Origin: Chryseobacterium vrystaatense | GTDB lineage: Bacteria > Bacteroidota > Bacteroidia > Flavobacteriales > Weeksellaceae | Direction: 5' to 3' | Length of the DNA: 64,000 nt | NCBI RefSeq assembly: GCF_000737765.1 | Contig: NZ_JPRI01000008.1 | Location: forward strand, 62,001 to 126,000 | Part shown: in pieces, positions 1 to 8,945 of the stretch | How positions within the stretch are numbered: the stretch's first letter is position 1 | Layout: the number at the start of each line of letters is the position of its first letter | Position numbers and translations under genes: made by a program | Notes under the pieces: model-generated | What the model was told of the DNA's origin: nothing | Database searches by the model: none | The model's input: the letters and a program-made list of their open reading frames with translations, nothing else

Positions 1-506
1 CAGACCACAACCATGCCTTTTGGAGCAAAACCAAAAACCAGTGTAGAAAAACTGTCATAAGCTTTTCCTCCTCCAGATTCGAAACCTCTACCTAATCTTC
101 TATATTCCTTAGTTTCTCCTTGTTTATCTTCTTTCCTTGAATATGCCCGTTCCATATAATCCCTTATGGTATCAACAGGAAAATCAATATCCAGATGATA
201 ATAAACATTTTCATAATCAGCATAATAAGTAATATCAGCACCTATAGGAGTTCCGTACTGCTCTGTCCATAATTTACCCGAATCCCCCCAACTTCCGGAA
301 GAACTTCCATAAGGCAATCCTGCATGGGTTCCTTCTAATGTTTTTATCTTGTCAAATACAGGAGTGATCTGATATTTATTATCCGGATGAGATATTTCAA
401 CATGAAAAGCCATTTTTTTATCGTTCATTTTTTGACATTGTGTTAAATGAATACAGAGTACAAAACATACAATATACTGTATTACTTGTTTTATTTTATA
501 TTTCAT
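1..506 (-). CDS. DUF2931-like lipoprotein (3' end beyond window), candidate immunity protein
   Basis: The reading frame is open from an ATG at 506 to the window edge, so about 168 residues are visible and the C-terminus is missing. The N-terminus is a lipoprotein signal: a Lys-rich start, a hydrophobic stretch, then LTQC. The mature part has the motif pattern I associate with DUF2931 (an early SWGDSGKLW segment, then YADYENVYYHLDIDFP). It begins 2 bases after the stop of the phospholipase-like gene and so belongs to the same operon. DUF2931 has no established biochemical role to my knowledge. Position directly after a putative lipase effector suggests an envelope-anchored immunity protein; that is inference. 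A second in-frame ATG lies at 515, inside the upstream gene. Confidence 0.65.
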   Translation of the reverse strand, partial: MKYKIKQVIQYIVCFVLCIHLTQCQKMNDKKMAFHVEISHPDNKYQITPVFDKIKTLEGTHAGLPYGSSSGSWGDSGKLWTEQYGTPIGADITYYADYENVYYHLDIDFPVDTIRDYMERAYSRKEDKQGETKEYRRLGRGFESGGGKAYDSFSTLVFGFAPKGMVVV

Positions 507-507
507 A

Positions 508-2127
508 TTATCCATATTGTATATTTCTTGTGCGTTCTTTCCCGCTTGCTACTTTTCCAACCCTCGGTCCGTATCCTATTTTGGTGGCACTGGCAGACCA
601 ATGAAGGTATTTATTCCTCAATCTCTTAAGTTGATCTACATCCATAAAATCTTCGTAATGCAGAGCCTTTATTCTTGTCAGGTAATCTCCTGAAGAATGC
701 CCTTGGTTGTAATTGGGTACATAGGTATTCCGCAGGGTATTGCAGGCATTCATATAATTACTCAACTGCTCATAGATCTTTATAAGAAAAGGATCTGTTA
801 TTTTGTGATTGTCAATTCCCTTTTGCATATACTTAACACCAAACTGTTCTTGACCTGAATAATAAAACATCGTATGAAGTGCAATTCTATCATAAGTATT
901 AAAAGGCCTCCGGGTTCCTACCAATATATATTTTGTATTGACTCCATATTTATGGGGATCAGTAATTTTTTGTACCACAATCTCTTCCGGAGTATACCAT
1001 CCTTCTTCTATAAGTATATTCCTGAACTCCTCACATTTCCTGCCTTCATTTTCCTTTTCTGTATACAGATCCACTTTTTCTTCATTTCCATTAACATAGC
1101 ATCCTCCAATATCAGAATGTACCCCCGGTAAGATAAACTGTAAGCCCCGTACTCCGGCACTATCGATATCCGTTAAATCAAAATTATCACGGTACTCGTT
1201 CTCGGCTGCGATCTGTAAGGTAAAATAGGCTTTTTTTATGGCATCAAGACCCAACTGTCTGGTATCACCACTTATAACTGTTTTTCCCATTATAGACTTT
1301 TCCCGGTGATCCATCCCGTAAGAAGCAACAGTATCATACAGTCCGGCAAAATTGAACGTTATTCTTTTTGGAAGAACATCCCAATATGTTAAGCAAGCAC
1401 CAAAGTATCCATGCTTCAAAATAAGCTCATCATTCTGCCTTACCTCAATGCGTTCTCCTTCTGCTTCATAAGGAGGGACAGCCATCCCTATTTCTTTGGA
1501 TTTTTTAAGAACTCTTGCAGGATTCGTCGCTATATGCAGGAAATGTCTGGCTGCTGTTGCCCCACGGCTAAAACCAAACACATTTACTTTCAGATGAATG
1601 TCTTTTTGTGAATATTTTGCCAATTGCCGGCCTGCTTGCACACAGCCTTTTGTAACCTTAGCAATAACTCCCCGTGGGCCAGTACCAAAGAGAATACCCT
1701 GATTTGGCACATTTCCAAACAAGTGCATTTCACTTTTCGTGTCTTCTGTCCCAATACCTTCTATATATACAGCATATTGATGTTCCGCAGTAGGATCCAC
1801 CGCATCATATCCCCTGGCCACATTGGAATATTCATTCGTATAACTGTCATCCTCATGGTTAGATTCTTTGTAATCTTTTCCGAGATCGGTATTGGTCTTA
1901 TTGTTCTGGGTTCCATCAAAAAAAAGATTCAGGTTTACCTCCAGTAAATTGACGGGATTATCGTTCGGTTGTATCACTTTTGCATGATGATAACTTACTC
2001 CGGATTCTTTTCCGGACTGTTCTATGGACAGTGCGCTGTTATGGCTAATACTTTCCTTAGAAAATGCCAGATAATCACCTTTTACTCTGTTTGTTATCTT
2101 ACCTTCTACAAAATAGTTTATGCTCAT
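508..2127 (-). CDS. Tle1-like (DUF2235) phospholipase, putative type VI effector
   Basis: A 539-aa protein with the alpha/beta-hydrolase features of the T6SS Tle1/DUF2235 family. These are an FFDGTQNN segment near residue 70, the nucleophile elbow GFSRG (Ser187), an LYDT motif (Asp265) and the conserved GVHSDIGG box (His337). Together these give a plausible Ser-Asp-His triad. Tle1 enzymes hydrolyse membrane phospholipids after delivery into rival cells. No signal peptide is visible, fitting contact-dependent delivery. The start ATG overlaps the upstream gene by 4 bases (ATGA), and the lipoprotein gene follows immediately. The first 55 residues precede the hydrolase core and could be a docking region for VgrG. 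Family assignment is strong; the effector role is inferred from the operon. Confidence 0.85.
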   Translation of the reverse strand: MSINYFVEGKITNRVKGDYLAFSKESISHNSALSIEQSGKESGVSYHHAKVIQPNDNPVNLLEVNLNLFFDGTQNNKTNTDLGKDYKESNHEDDSYTNEYSNVARGYDAVDPTAEHQYAVYIEGIGTEDTKSEMHLFGNVPNQGILFGTGPRGVIAKVTKGCVQAGRQLAKYSQKDIHLKVNVFGFSRGATAARHFLHIATNPARVLKKSKEIGMAVPPYEAEGERIEVRQNDELILKHGYFGACLTYWDVLPKRITFNFAGLYDTVASYGMDHREKSIMGKTVISGDTRQLGLDAIKKAYFTLQIAAENEYRDNFDLTDIDSAGVRGLQFILPGVHSDIGGCYVNGNEEKVDLYTEKENEGRKCEEFRNILIEEGWYTPEEIVVQKITDPHKYGVNTKYILVGTRRPFNTYDRIALHTMFYYSGQEQFGVKYMQKGIDNHKITDPFLIKIYEQLSNYMNACNTLRNTYVPNYNQGHSSGDYLTRIKALHYEDFMDVDQLKRLRNKYLHWSASATKIGYGPRVGKVASGKERTRNIQYG

Positions 2128-2531
2128 GGTAATGGTATTAAAAATTCTTCTTTCATAAAATCATATATTCTCTCCTGTCCGGAAACATAAAAACAGGATT
2201 CCAGCAACTCCTGCAAGTAGGTATATTTCAGGCAAGCCGCTATTCCTCCATCCTGTATATTCACAGAATCTCCGGGACAATGCAGCTCATCAGTTTTTCC
2301 ATCGCTGGAAACAATGAATCCTCCACTACAGAACAGATTGGATCTCCCCTCCACCAGGTGACGGAAATAGATTCTCTTGGGAGACTCTTCAGTAGCATAA
2401 AAAAAGTAGAAAAATGACTGATTTTTTTTGTTAAATAAAATCACACTTTTCCCAACGATAATGGCAATTATGATACTGTCTCTTTCTATATTCAGAACAG
2501 AGCATTCGCTAGTGATTTTTAGATTTCTCAT
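2124..2531 (-). CDS. unrecognised small protein between VgrG and effector
   Basis: I do not recognise this 135-aa protein. It has no signal peptide and no clear membrane helix. It carries scattered Cys residues, a CSGG segment and a CPGD segment, and is rich in beta-prone stretches. It sits between the vgrG and phospholipase genes and overlaps both: 23 bases at its start and 4 bases (ATGA) at its end, so translation is probably coupled. In T6SS islands this slot is often held by an effector adaptor or chaperone (DUF4123, DUF1795 and DUF2169 are known examples), but I see none of those signatures. An ATG at 2561 would add ten residues; I chose 2531 because it overlaps vgrG less. Confidence 0.6.
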   Translation of the reverse strand: MRNLKITSECSVLNIERDSIIIAIIVGKSVILFNKKNQSFFYFFYATEESPKRIYFRHLVEGRSNLFCSGGFIVSSDGKTDELHCPGDSVNIQDGGIAACLKYTYLQELLESCFYVSGQERIYDFMKEEFLIPLP

Positions 2532-4482
2532 TGCTGTTGTTATTAATTTCTTTTTCGGCATGATGCTCTATTTTATGTTCACTGATGATCTCCATTCCTT
2601 TTATGGCAATTGTTTTATGTTCTTTTTCGCTAAAAGTTTCCATATCTCCTTTTACATAATGGGTCAGTTTCCCAATAATACTGGTGATAAAGTCTTTTCC
2701 CACCGTCAGCATATTCGTCATTCCCACACTTAAAGATTTATTTACTCCTACGGTTTCATTTGAATTCATTTCAACAGCAGTGGTCATATTCTGTCCGACA
2801 TTGATGGCCAAATTTCCTCCTGCATTCAATGTCATATTATGAGGCGCTGTAATGACGATATTTCCCTGTCCGTCCATCAAACAGGTATTTCCGCTTGGAT
2901 CTGTAATATTCACGCTCCTTTCATCATCATTCATCAGAAGTTTTATTCCGCTTTTGGTTTGTATTGATCTCATATGATTATTAATTCCTCCTCCTAACCC
3001 TGTTCCGCCATGAAACATCCCGCCCATTACAAATGGTCTGTCGGGATGGCCATGTTGAAAATTAACCATCACCTGATCACCCACTTCCGGAACAGCCACA
3101 TATCCCCGGTTTTGGGTGATCTGATCTGTACCGCCGGCATCGGGGCTCATCACCCTGATGAAATCGGTGTTGTTATTCAATTGCCAGTCAAATCTTACCT
3201 TAATTCTTCCCTGCCCCTCCGGGTCGGCATTTGAAATTACCGTTGCAGTCTGAGGTTCCGGTCTGGGATTGTGAAACTCAGGTTTTGGCATATAACCCGT
3301 TCCTTCGGCAACAGCTTCAAAAGTTCCCGTATAATATCCTCTGCCATTCACCTCATGAGTGGTTTCTGTAATCATAAGCGTGGTAAAGTGCCGGGTAGTA
3401 TTGGAATCCTGCTCCCTTATTTTCAAATCTGCAACACATCCGGGATGAAGAAAAGGGATAGAAGCACAGCCTGAAACATTCATAACATCTACAGCTTTGC
3501 TTCCCGAAGTGCTTTTTTGAGAATATTCAATATCAAGATGGGTAACAGCTCTTATGGGAGCTATTCTTAAAGAAGGAGTTCTGTAGACTCTGTCATTATT
3601 TTCATATGCTGTTCGCGCCAGTTCTCCGAGATGCTTTACGGGAGTTTCTCCTGAAATCAGTTTCTCATTTTTACTGCTGTTATAGCCATAAAACCGGGGC
3701 TTTGTATGGACTGCTCTCAGCTGTATATTAACATCGCTTATATTGCTGCCCTCAATTAACTGAATATGATGATTCCCGTGTTGTGGCATCTTCCCAAAGT
3801 GCAGGATATAGCCGTCATAAAAGAACTCTTCTCCATAAGCCTCTGCCATTCTTGCCAGATAATTATAATGGGTTTCATCATACTGACAGCTGTAAAGAAT
3901 CTGCGAACTGTCGTTGGTGTCAATATTAAAATCAAAGTTGAAACCATCAAGTCCCTGTTTGATTACTTCATCGGCAACAATTCCCATATTTACAGGGAGA
4001 TCTCCTCCAAAGCTTTGGGTATGAGGTGCCCCATCCAGCAAAATCGTAGGACTATATCCTTTGAGTACAATATCACCCAGGCTGGTCTGTTCCCTGCTGA
4101 ATCCCACATCGGTAATCACACCCACAAAAGATGTACTGGGAGTTTCCTCAACATCTCTGTATTTGAATGTGGCTGTAAGTCTTTTTCCCAATAATTTATG
4201 GGCATCTTCCAGATCCTGAGTCTGTGGGTTTTCCAAAGCGTCGTGAGCGAGGATAATTTCAAATTCATGATGCCTGACAGCACTTTGTTTTAATTTAAAG
4301 TGCTTGAAATGTGAGACCGGTTTCCCATCTGCATATACTTCAAGTTTTACCACGCGGTTGATACCGGCAATTTGATTTTCAGAAATATGTGCAGCATTAT
4401 TTTCAGGAATAAAAGCAGACTTTCTTAATTTTGAATAGGCTTCATCCGAGGGTATTTTACCTTCCCTGTTTCTGTTTTTCAT
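2509..4482 (-). CDS. VgrG-like type VI secretion spike protein
   Basis: A 657-aa VgrG/TssI-type protein. Residues 40-400 resemble the phage gp27-like base. Residues about 410-490 form the gp5-like OB fold, with GRIKVRFDW, RVMSPDAGG and GYVAVPEVGDQV motifs. Residues about 530-620 are the short-period repeats expected of the trimeric beta-prism needle (GNIVITAPHNM, NLAINVGQNM, SLSVGMTNM, MLTVGKDF). The last 40 residues are His/Glu/Lys/Asn-rich and hydrophilic. It forms the spike tip that carries effectors and heads this four-gene operon. No sheath, tube or baseplate genes are in view, so this is an orphan vgrG island relative to the window. A good promoter lies about 160 bases upstream. Confidence 0.9.
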   Translation of the reverse strand: MKNRNREGKIPSDEAYSKLRKSAFIPENNAAHISENQIAGINRVVKLEVYADGKPVSHFKHFKLKQSAVRHHEFEIILAHDALENPQTQDLEDAHKLLGKRLTATFKYRDVEETPSTSFVGVITDVGFSREQTSLGDIVLKGYSPTILLDGAPHTQSFGGDLPVNMGIVADEVIKQGLDGFNFDFNIDTNDSSQILYSCQYDETHYNYLARMAEAYGEEFFYDGYILHFGKMPQHGNHHIQLIEGSNISDVNIQLRAVHTKPRFYGYNSSKNEKLISGETPVKHLGELARTAYENNDRVYRTPSLRIAPIRAVTHLDIEYSQKSTSGSKAVDVMNVSGCASIPFLHPGCVADLKIREQDSNTTRHFTTLMITETTHEVNGRGYYTGTFEAVAEGTGYMPKPEFHNPRPEPQTATVISNADPEGQGRIKVRFDWQLNNNTDFIRVMSPDAGGTDQITQNRGYVAVPEVGDQVMVNFQHGHPDRPFVMGGMFHGGTGLGGGINNHMRSIQTKSGIKLLMNDDERSVNITDPSGNTCLMDGQGNIVITAPHNMTLNAGGNLAINVGQNMTTAVEMNSNETVGVNKSLSVGMTNMLTVGKDFITSIIGKLTHYVKGDMETFSEKEHKTIAIKGMEIISEHKIEHHAEKEINNNSNEKSKNH

Positions 4483-4647
4483 CTTTGGTGTTTTTAATAA
4501 TGGATTATTGTTTTTGACTTCTTTTTAAAATGGGGGAACATTTTATGAAGCACAGCTATATATTGGATTTCCTTTTATATAGCCTCACCAATGAAGTCCT
4601 TGTGAAGCCACGAGTTTCACAGATCACTGATGCTTTTTGATTATATC

Positions 4648-4677
4648 CAAATGTAATGAAATATTTTTAAAAAACAA
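4648..4677 (-). promoter_or_regulatory. promoter of the vgrG operon
   Basis: On the minus strand TTG (4677-4675), a 19-base spacer and TACATTTG (4655-4648) match the flavobacterial consensus TTG-N17-23-TAnnTTTG exactly. Transcription would start near 4641 and leave a leader of about 160 bases before the vgrG ATG, long enough for post-transcriptional control. Confidence 0.55.
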
Positions 4678-4876
4678 ATTAACTATTTAAAAATGAGACA
4701 ATTACATACTTAGTATTTTAAACAAATGATGGAATTATGATAAAAAAATCAACAAAACGTACGGTTCCTATTTTAAAAAATAAATTACATTGTTATTTCC
4801 ATGAAAACATTTTCATATTTGTTAAAATTAATCTAAGTTTAATCTATGAAATAGAGACAGAAACTTTACGAATTAC

Positions 4877-4884
4877 TATTTTTG
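4877..4884 (+). promoter_or_regulatory. candidate -7 element of ppk1
   Basis: TATTTTTG matches TAnnTTTG and lies 20 bases before the ppk1 ATG. No TTG is present at the expected -33 distance, so the call is tentative. Confidence 0.35.
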
Positions 4885-4903
4885 ATAAAATATACACTTT
4901 AGA

Positions 4904-6976
4904 ATGTCAGTACACTTTAATCCGCGAGATATCACATGGCTAGCCTTCAATGAAAGAGTCTTACAGGAAGCTATGGACGAAAATGTCCCTTTGCATCTGA
5001 GAATACGCTTCCTCGGAATCTTCTCCAACAATTTAGATGAGTTTTTCAGGGTACGTGTGGCGGGATTAAAACGTGCCATGGATTTTAAAGAAAAAGTGAT
5101 CGCTGAATCTTTTTATCAGCCGCCATCCAAGATCCTTCAGCGGATTAATGAAATCGTGATCAGACAGCAGCAGAATTTCGACAAAACCTGGAAGCATATT
5201 CAGGTGGAAATGGCGAATCTCAAAGTTTCGATAAAAAATGCTAAAAATCTAACCGCCAGGCAGAAAGAATTTGTGAGACAGTATTTTGATGAAGTGGTAG
5301 AATCCAATGTGATTCCCATCCTTCTTCACGAAAATACTCCCATGCCCTATTTAAGGGATAAAAGTCTCTATCTGGGTGTTGCCATGAGAAAAAAAGACTG
5401 GCAGTATTCCAGCAATTATGCGATTATTGAAATTCCGTCCCGTTTTGTAGGAAGATTTGTCCTGCTGCCGACGGAAGATCCGGAAGAAAAAAATGTCATG
5501 CTTCTCGAAGATGTCATTACATTCAACCTTCCGCATATTTTCTCGTACTTCGGCTATGATGAATTTGCTGCCAATGCTTTTAAAGTGACCAAAGATGCCG
5601 AACTGGATCTGGATAATGACATCCGTACCAACTTCGCAGAAAAAATAGAAAAAGGACTTAAAAACAGAAGAAAAGGAAAACCTACCCGTTTTGTTTTTGA
5701 TAAAGATATGGACAAAGCCCTGCTGGAACTTCTTATCAGGAAATTAAATTTGACTAAGAAAGACAGCATTATCCCGGGAGGAAAGATCCATAACTTTAAA
5801 CACTTCATGGATTTTCCTGATGTTTTTGAAACCTATGAAAGACCTGTAGAACGATCTTCTTTTACCCATCAGGCTTTTGAAAATGGGGAACGCGTGACAG
5901 ATGTTATTTTAAAAGATGATGTTCTTCTTTCTTTCCCTTATCATAAGTACAATCCGGTGATCGATCTTCTGCGTGAAGCAGCCATGGATCCTGATGTAAA
6001 ATCGATACAGATTACCGCTTACCGTCTTGCCAGCAGCTCCAAGATCAGCAATGCCCTGATTTATGCAGCAAGAAATGGTAAAGAAGTAACGGTTATGCTG
6101 GAGCTTCAGGCGAGGTTTGACGAAGAGTCCAACCTGAAGTGGAAAGAAATGTTTGAACCTGAAGGAATCACGGTACTCGTAGGCATTCCCAACAAAAAAG
6201 TACACGCCAAATTATGTGTGATCAAAAAACGGTCCCACAACAAAACACTCCAATACGGTTTTGTAAGTACCGGAAACTTCAACGAAAAGACTGCAAAGAT
6301 TTACGGTGACCATTTATTAATGACCTCCGACCGCGGCATCATGGCAGATATCAATAAAGTATTTAATGTTCTTAAAAAACCAAAGGATGATTTTTTACCG
6401 GTTTTAAAGACCTGCAAAAACTTAATAATCTGCCCGCAGTTTATGCGTGAAAAAATTGTGCATCATATCGACAAAGAGATTGAAGAAGCCAAAGCAGGAA
6501 GAAGAGCAGAAATCATCGTCAAAGTCAACTCTATGAGCGACAGAGCCCTTATTGAAAAACTTTATGAAGCAGCAAAAGCAGGAGTTATTACAAAAACGAT
6601 CGTAAGAGGAATCTACTGTCCGGTCAATCAGAAAGAATTTAAAGAAAAGATAAAAGCGATAAGCATTGTAGACGAATACCTCGAACATGCAAGGGTCATG
6701 TATTTCTACAATAAGGGTGCAGAAGACCTATACATCTCATCTGCGGACTGGATGACCCGAAATCTGGATTATAGAATTGAGGCAGCTGCAAAGATCACTG
6801 ACAAAGAACTTAAGAAGGAATTGAAAGATATTCTCGACATTCAGTTGAGAGATAACGTAAAAGCTCGTATTTTAGACAAAAAATTGAGCAACGAGTATGT
6901 CAGGAATGATAAAAAGGAATGCCGTTCTCAAATAGAAACCTACAAATATTTAAAAGCTAAAACAAGCAAAAAATGA
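4904..6976 (+). CDS. ppk1: polyphosphate kinase 1
   Basis: A 690-aa enzyme of the usual PPK1 length. It transfers the terminal phosphate of ATP to growing polyphosphate. The N-terminal domain has the family signature NLDEFFRVRVAGL. The phospholipase-D-like catalytic half carries the phosphorylated histidine in KKVHAKLC (His434; the E. coli counterpart is His435) and the second conserved histidine in EYLEHARV (about residue 595). STGNFNEKTAKIYGDH, a nucleotide-site motif, is intact. It is cytosolic or membrane-associated. The stop overlaps the ppx start by 4 bases, so synthesis and degradation of polyphosphate are encoded together. The start at 4904 fits homologues, which begin just before the NPRDITWLAFN segment. 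Confidence 0.97.
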   Translation: MSVHFNPRDITWLAFNERVLQEAMDENVPLHLRIRFLGIFSNNLDEFFRVRVAGLKRAMDFKEKVIAESFYQPPSKILQRINEIVIRQQQNFDKTWKHIQVEMANLKVSIKNAKNLTARQKEFVRQYFDEVVESNVIPILLHENTPMPYLRDKSLYLGVAMRKKDWQYSSNYAIIEIPSRFVGRFVLLPTEDPEEKNVMLLEDVITFNLPHIFSYFGYDEFAANAFKVTKDAELDLDNDIRTNFAEKIEKGLKNRRKGKPTRFVFDKDMDKALLELLIRKLNLTKKDSIIPGGKIHNFKHFMDFPDVFETYERPVERSSFTHQAFENGERVTDVILKDDVLLSFPYHKYNPVIDLLREAAMDPDVKSIQITAYRLASSSKISNALIYAARNGKEVTVMLELQARFDEESNLKWKEMFEPEGITVLVGIPNKKVHAKLCVIKKRSHNKTLQYGFVSTGNFNEKTAKIYGDHLLMTSDRGIMADINKVFNVLKKPKDDFLPVLKTCKNLIICPQFMREKIVHHIDKEIEEAKAGRRAEIIVKVNSMSDRALIEKLYEAAKAGVITKTIVRGIYCPVNQKEFKEKIKAISIVDEYLEHARVMYFYNKGAEDLYISSADWMTRNLDYRIEAAAKITDKELKKELKDILDIQLRDNVKARILDKKLSNEYVRNDKKECRSQIETYKYLKAKTSKK

Positions 6977-7857
6977 AGATCGCAGCGATAGACATAGGAA
7001 GCAACGCCGCCAGACTTCTGATCAATGAAGTAAAGATCAGCAACAATAAACCAGAATTTATAAAACTGAACCTTTTAAGAATTCCCCTCAGATTGGGTAT
7101 GGATGTTTTCACCATGGGAATGATCGGGCAGGAAAGAGAAAAAATGGTGATCGATTCTATGAAGATTTTCAGTGATCTGATGAGGATTTACAAAGTCGAC
7201 CATTACAGAGCCTGTGCTACGAGTGCCATGCGCGATGCCTCGAACGGAAATGAAATCATCAGGCAGGTAAAGGAAACTTCGGGTATCAATATAGAGATCA
7301 TCTCTGGTGACGAGGAAGCCACACTTATCTATGAAAACCATGTAGCAGAAGGGCTTGACAAAGAATTCTCCTATCTTTATATTGATGTGGGAGGAGGTTC
7401 TACAGAACTTACCTTTTACGAAAATGGAAAAATGGTTTATGAAAAATCCTTCAACATCGGAACCATCAGACTTCTGAACAATCTGGTAACGCCGGAAAAC
7501 TGGCAGGAGATGAAGGAAGAGATTAAAGAAAATATTGTCAGCAAAAGACCTTTGGTTGCTATCGGTTCGGGAGGAAATATCAATAAGGTTTTCTCAATGA
7601 GCAAGACCAAAGACGGAAAACCAATGACCCTCGCCCATCTTAAAAAGGTGTACAAGGAATTTAACGAACTTTCCGTAGAAGAAAGAATGACAAAGCATAC
7701 GCTTAGAGAAGACAGGGCTGATGTTCTGGTTCATGCTTTGAGAATATTCAACAATGTCATGTCATGGTCCGATATCAGCAGAATCTTTGTTCCTAAGATC
7801 TCTGTAGCAGATGGACTTATTCATAATATTTACAGCCAGCTTCACGAAAAAAAATAA
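6973..7857 (+). CDS. ppx: Ppx/GppA-family exopolyphosphatase
   Basis: A 294-aa ASKHA-fold phosphatase. It has the N-terminal phosphate-1 motif AAIDIGSNAARLL, the phosphate-2 motif YIDVGGGSTEL near residue 138 and AIGSGGNINK near residue 195. It corresponds to the short Ppx/GppA class (about 300 aa), lacking the C-terminal HD-like domain of the 500-aa enterobacterial enzymes. The likely reaction is release of orthophosphate from polyphosphate ends; hydrolysis of pppGpp cannot be excluded from sequence. It is translationally coupled to ppk1 by an ATGA overlap, and a strong terminator follows 20 bases downstream, so the operon ends here. Confidence 0.93.
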   Translation: MKIAAIDIGSNAARLLINEVKISNNKPEFIKLNLLRIPLRLGMDVFTMGMIGQEREKMVIDSMKIFSDLMRIYKVDHYRACATSAMRDASNGNEIIRQVKETSGINIEIISGDEEATLIYENHVAEGLDKEFSYLYIDVGGGSTELTFYENGKMVYEKSFNIGTIRLLNNLVTPENWQEMKEEIKENIVSKRPLVAIGSGGNINKVFSMSKTKDGKPMTLAHLKKVYKEFNELSVEERMTKHTLREDRADVLVHALRIFNNVMSWSDISRIFVPKISVADGLIHNIYSQLHEKK

Positions 7858-7877
7858 GTTTCTGAAACAGTATAACT

Positions 7878-7907
7878 AAAAACCAGTTGATTAAGCAGCT
7901 GGTTTTT
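7878..7907. terminator. rho-independent terminator after ppx
   Basis: A 12-base stem (7878-7889 with 7896-7907, one G-T pair) closes a 6-base loop. A5 before and T5 after make it potentially bidirectional. Confidence 0.8.
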
Positions 7908-7948
7908 CTTTTTAAAAATATAGCATACTGTCTATTATATCATTTTCA

Positions 7949-8052
7949 GGAGCTATTTTCCGCTTTCCGCTCTATCTTTTTCGCCACCCACTCCTAGACC
8001 TTACCTATTTCATATGCCAAACAGAAAAAGGATGCCGCTGCAATCGGGGCTA
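7949..8052. repeat. putative flavobacterial intergenic repeat (inverted arms)
   Basis: Two imperfectly inverted arms, one ending in CCGCTCTATCTTTTT on the left and one starting AAAAAGGATGCCGCTGCAAT on the right, enclose about 45 bases of less ordered sequence. The arms are richer in G and C than the surrounding spacer. The combination AAAAGGAT-GCCGCT-ATCGGGGCTA resembles an intergenic element I recall as common in Chryseobacterium-like genomes. That recollection is unverified and no second copy is in this window. Confidence 0.4.
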
Positions 8053-8291
8053 TAAGGTCAAATATACAACGGCACTCCCCTTCCCTGTTATTTCCAGCAC
8101 CTTTATACCGCTCACCCATATATTCATAAGCCAAAAACTCAGATTCCTCTCAAAAAATATTGAAAAAATTTCTATCATCTACATTTTAAGAAGATGATTA
8201 TCAATATTATCTTACAAAATATCGTTTTTTTTCTGTAAATTTAAAGTAATGCGAAATGGTAATACGTCATGCATAATATCAACAGAAAAAA

Positions 8292-8945
8292 ATGAATCCG
8301 ATCAAAATAATTCTTACGGGAGCAACCGGTATGGTAGGTGAAGGTGTTTTAATGGAATGCCTTGAAAATCCTGATGTTTCAGAAATCCTGAGTGTAAGCA
8401 GAAAACCTTCCGGAAAAAAACATGCTAAACTTAAAGAATATTTAATCCCGGATTTCATGGCTATAGATCTTCATGATGAACATCTGAAAGGATATGATGC
8501 CTGTTTCTTCTGTGCAGGGATCAGCAGCGTAGGCATGAATGAAACAGACTATACAAAGATTACTTATGATACGACCCTTCATTTTGCTCAGGCCGTTCTG
8601 AATCAGAATCCGGATATGGTATTCAATTATGTGTCAGGAGCTCAGACAGACAGCACAGAAAGCGGAAAACTCATGTGGGCGAGAGTAAAAGGCAGAACAG
8701 AAAATGCCCTAAAAAAACTGGGCTTCAGGAATGCTTTCAATTTCCGCCCCGGATTCATGAAACCCGTTGAAGGTCAAGTCCATGTAAAATGGTTCTTCAA
8801 ACCTTTTATTTGGATTTTCCCTGTTTTTTTACCTTCAAAATCATTAACTTTACACGAAGTGGGCAGAGCAATGATCAATGCCGTACATAAAGGCTATCCA
8901 ACGTCTGCTTTGGAAATTAGGGACATTAAAAACTTAACTATATGA
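8292..8945 (+). CDS. NAD(P)-binding Rossmann protein (NAD-dependent epimerase-like)
   Basis: A 217-aa atypical short-chain dehydrogenase/epimerase-fold protein. The N-terminal dinucleotide-binding motif TGATGMVG is intact at residues 9-16, followed by a conserved acidic/hydrophobic pattern and the CFFCAGISS strand. The usual Tyr-x3-Lys catalytic pair is not evident: the Ser-rich segment near residue 115 is followed by WARVKGRTE, as in NmrA/HTATIP2-like proteins. A redox-sensing or epimerase-like role is possible; the substrate is unknown. Its stop overlaps the start of a 50-aa membrane peptide by 4 bases, so the two are probably co-translated. Confidence 0.75.
   Translation: MNPIKIILTGATGMVGEGVLMECLENPDVSEILSVSRKPSGKKHAKLKEYLIPDFMAIDLHDEHLKGYDACFFCAGISSVGMNETDYTKITYDTTLHFAQAVLNQNPDMVFNYVSGAQTDSTESGKLMWARVKGRTENALKKLGFRNAFNFRPGFMKPVEGQVHVKWFFKPFIWIFPVFLPSKSLTLHEVGRAMINAVHKGYPTSALEIRDIKNLTI

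Larger units (their letters stand above)
4483..4903. other. intergenic spacer between divergent vgrG and ppk1
   Basis: A 421-base AT-rich spacer between divergently transcribed operons. Apart from the two promoter candidates listed separately I see no gene, repeat or convincing RNA hairpin. A short plus-strand frame from 4737 overlaps ppk1 and has no recognisable content. Confidence 0.6.
7858..8291. other. intergenic spacer with terminator and repeat-like patch
   Basis: A 434-base spacer holding the ppx terminator and, at 7949-8052, a patch less AT-rich than its surroundings that is listed as a repeat. Its last 230 bases are AT-rich. The best promoter-like string before the next gene is TAAATTTA at 8236, one mismatch from TAnnTTTG. 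No ORF of interest. Confidence 0.5.

Noticed and set aside
4737..4943. 68-aa plus-strand frame before ppk1
   Set aside because: It overlaps the ppk1 start, spans the predicted -7 box and has no recognisable content.
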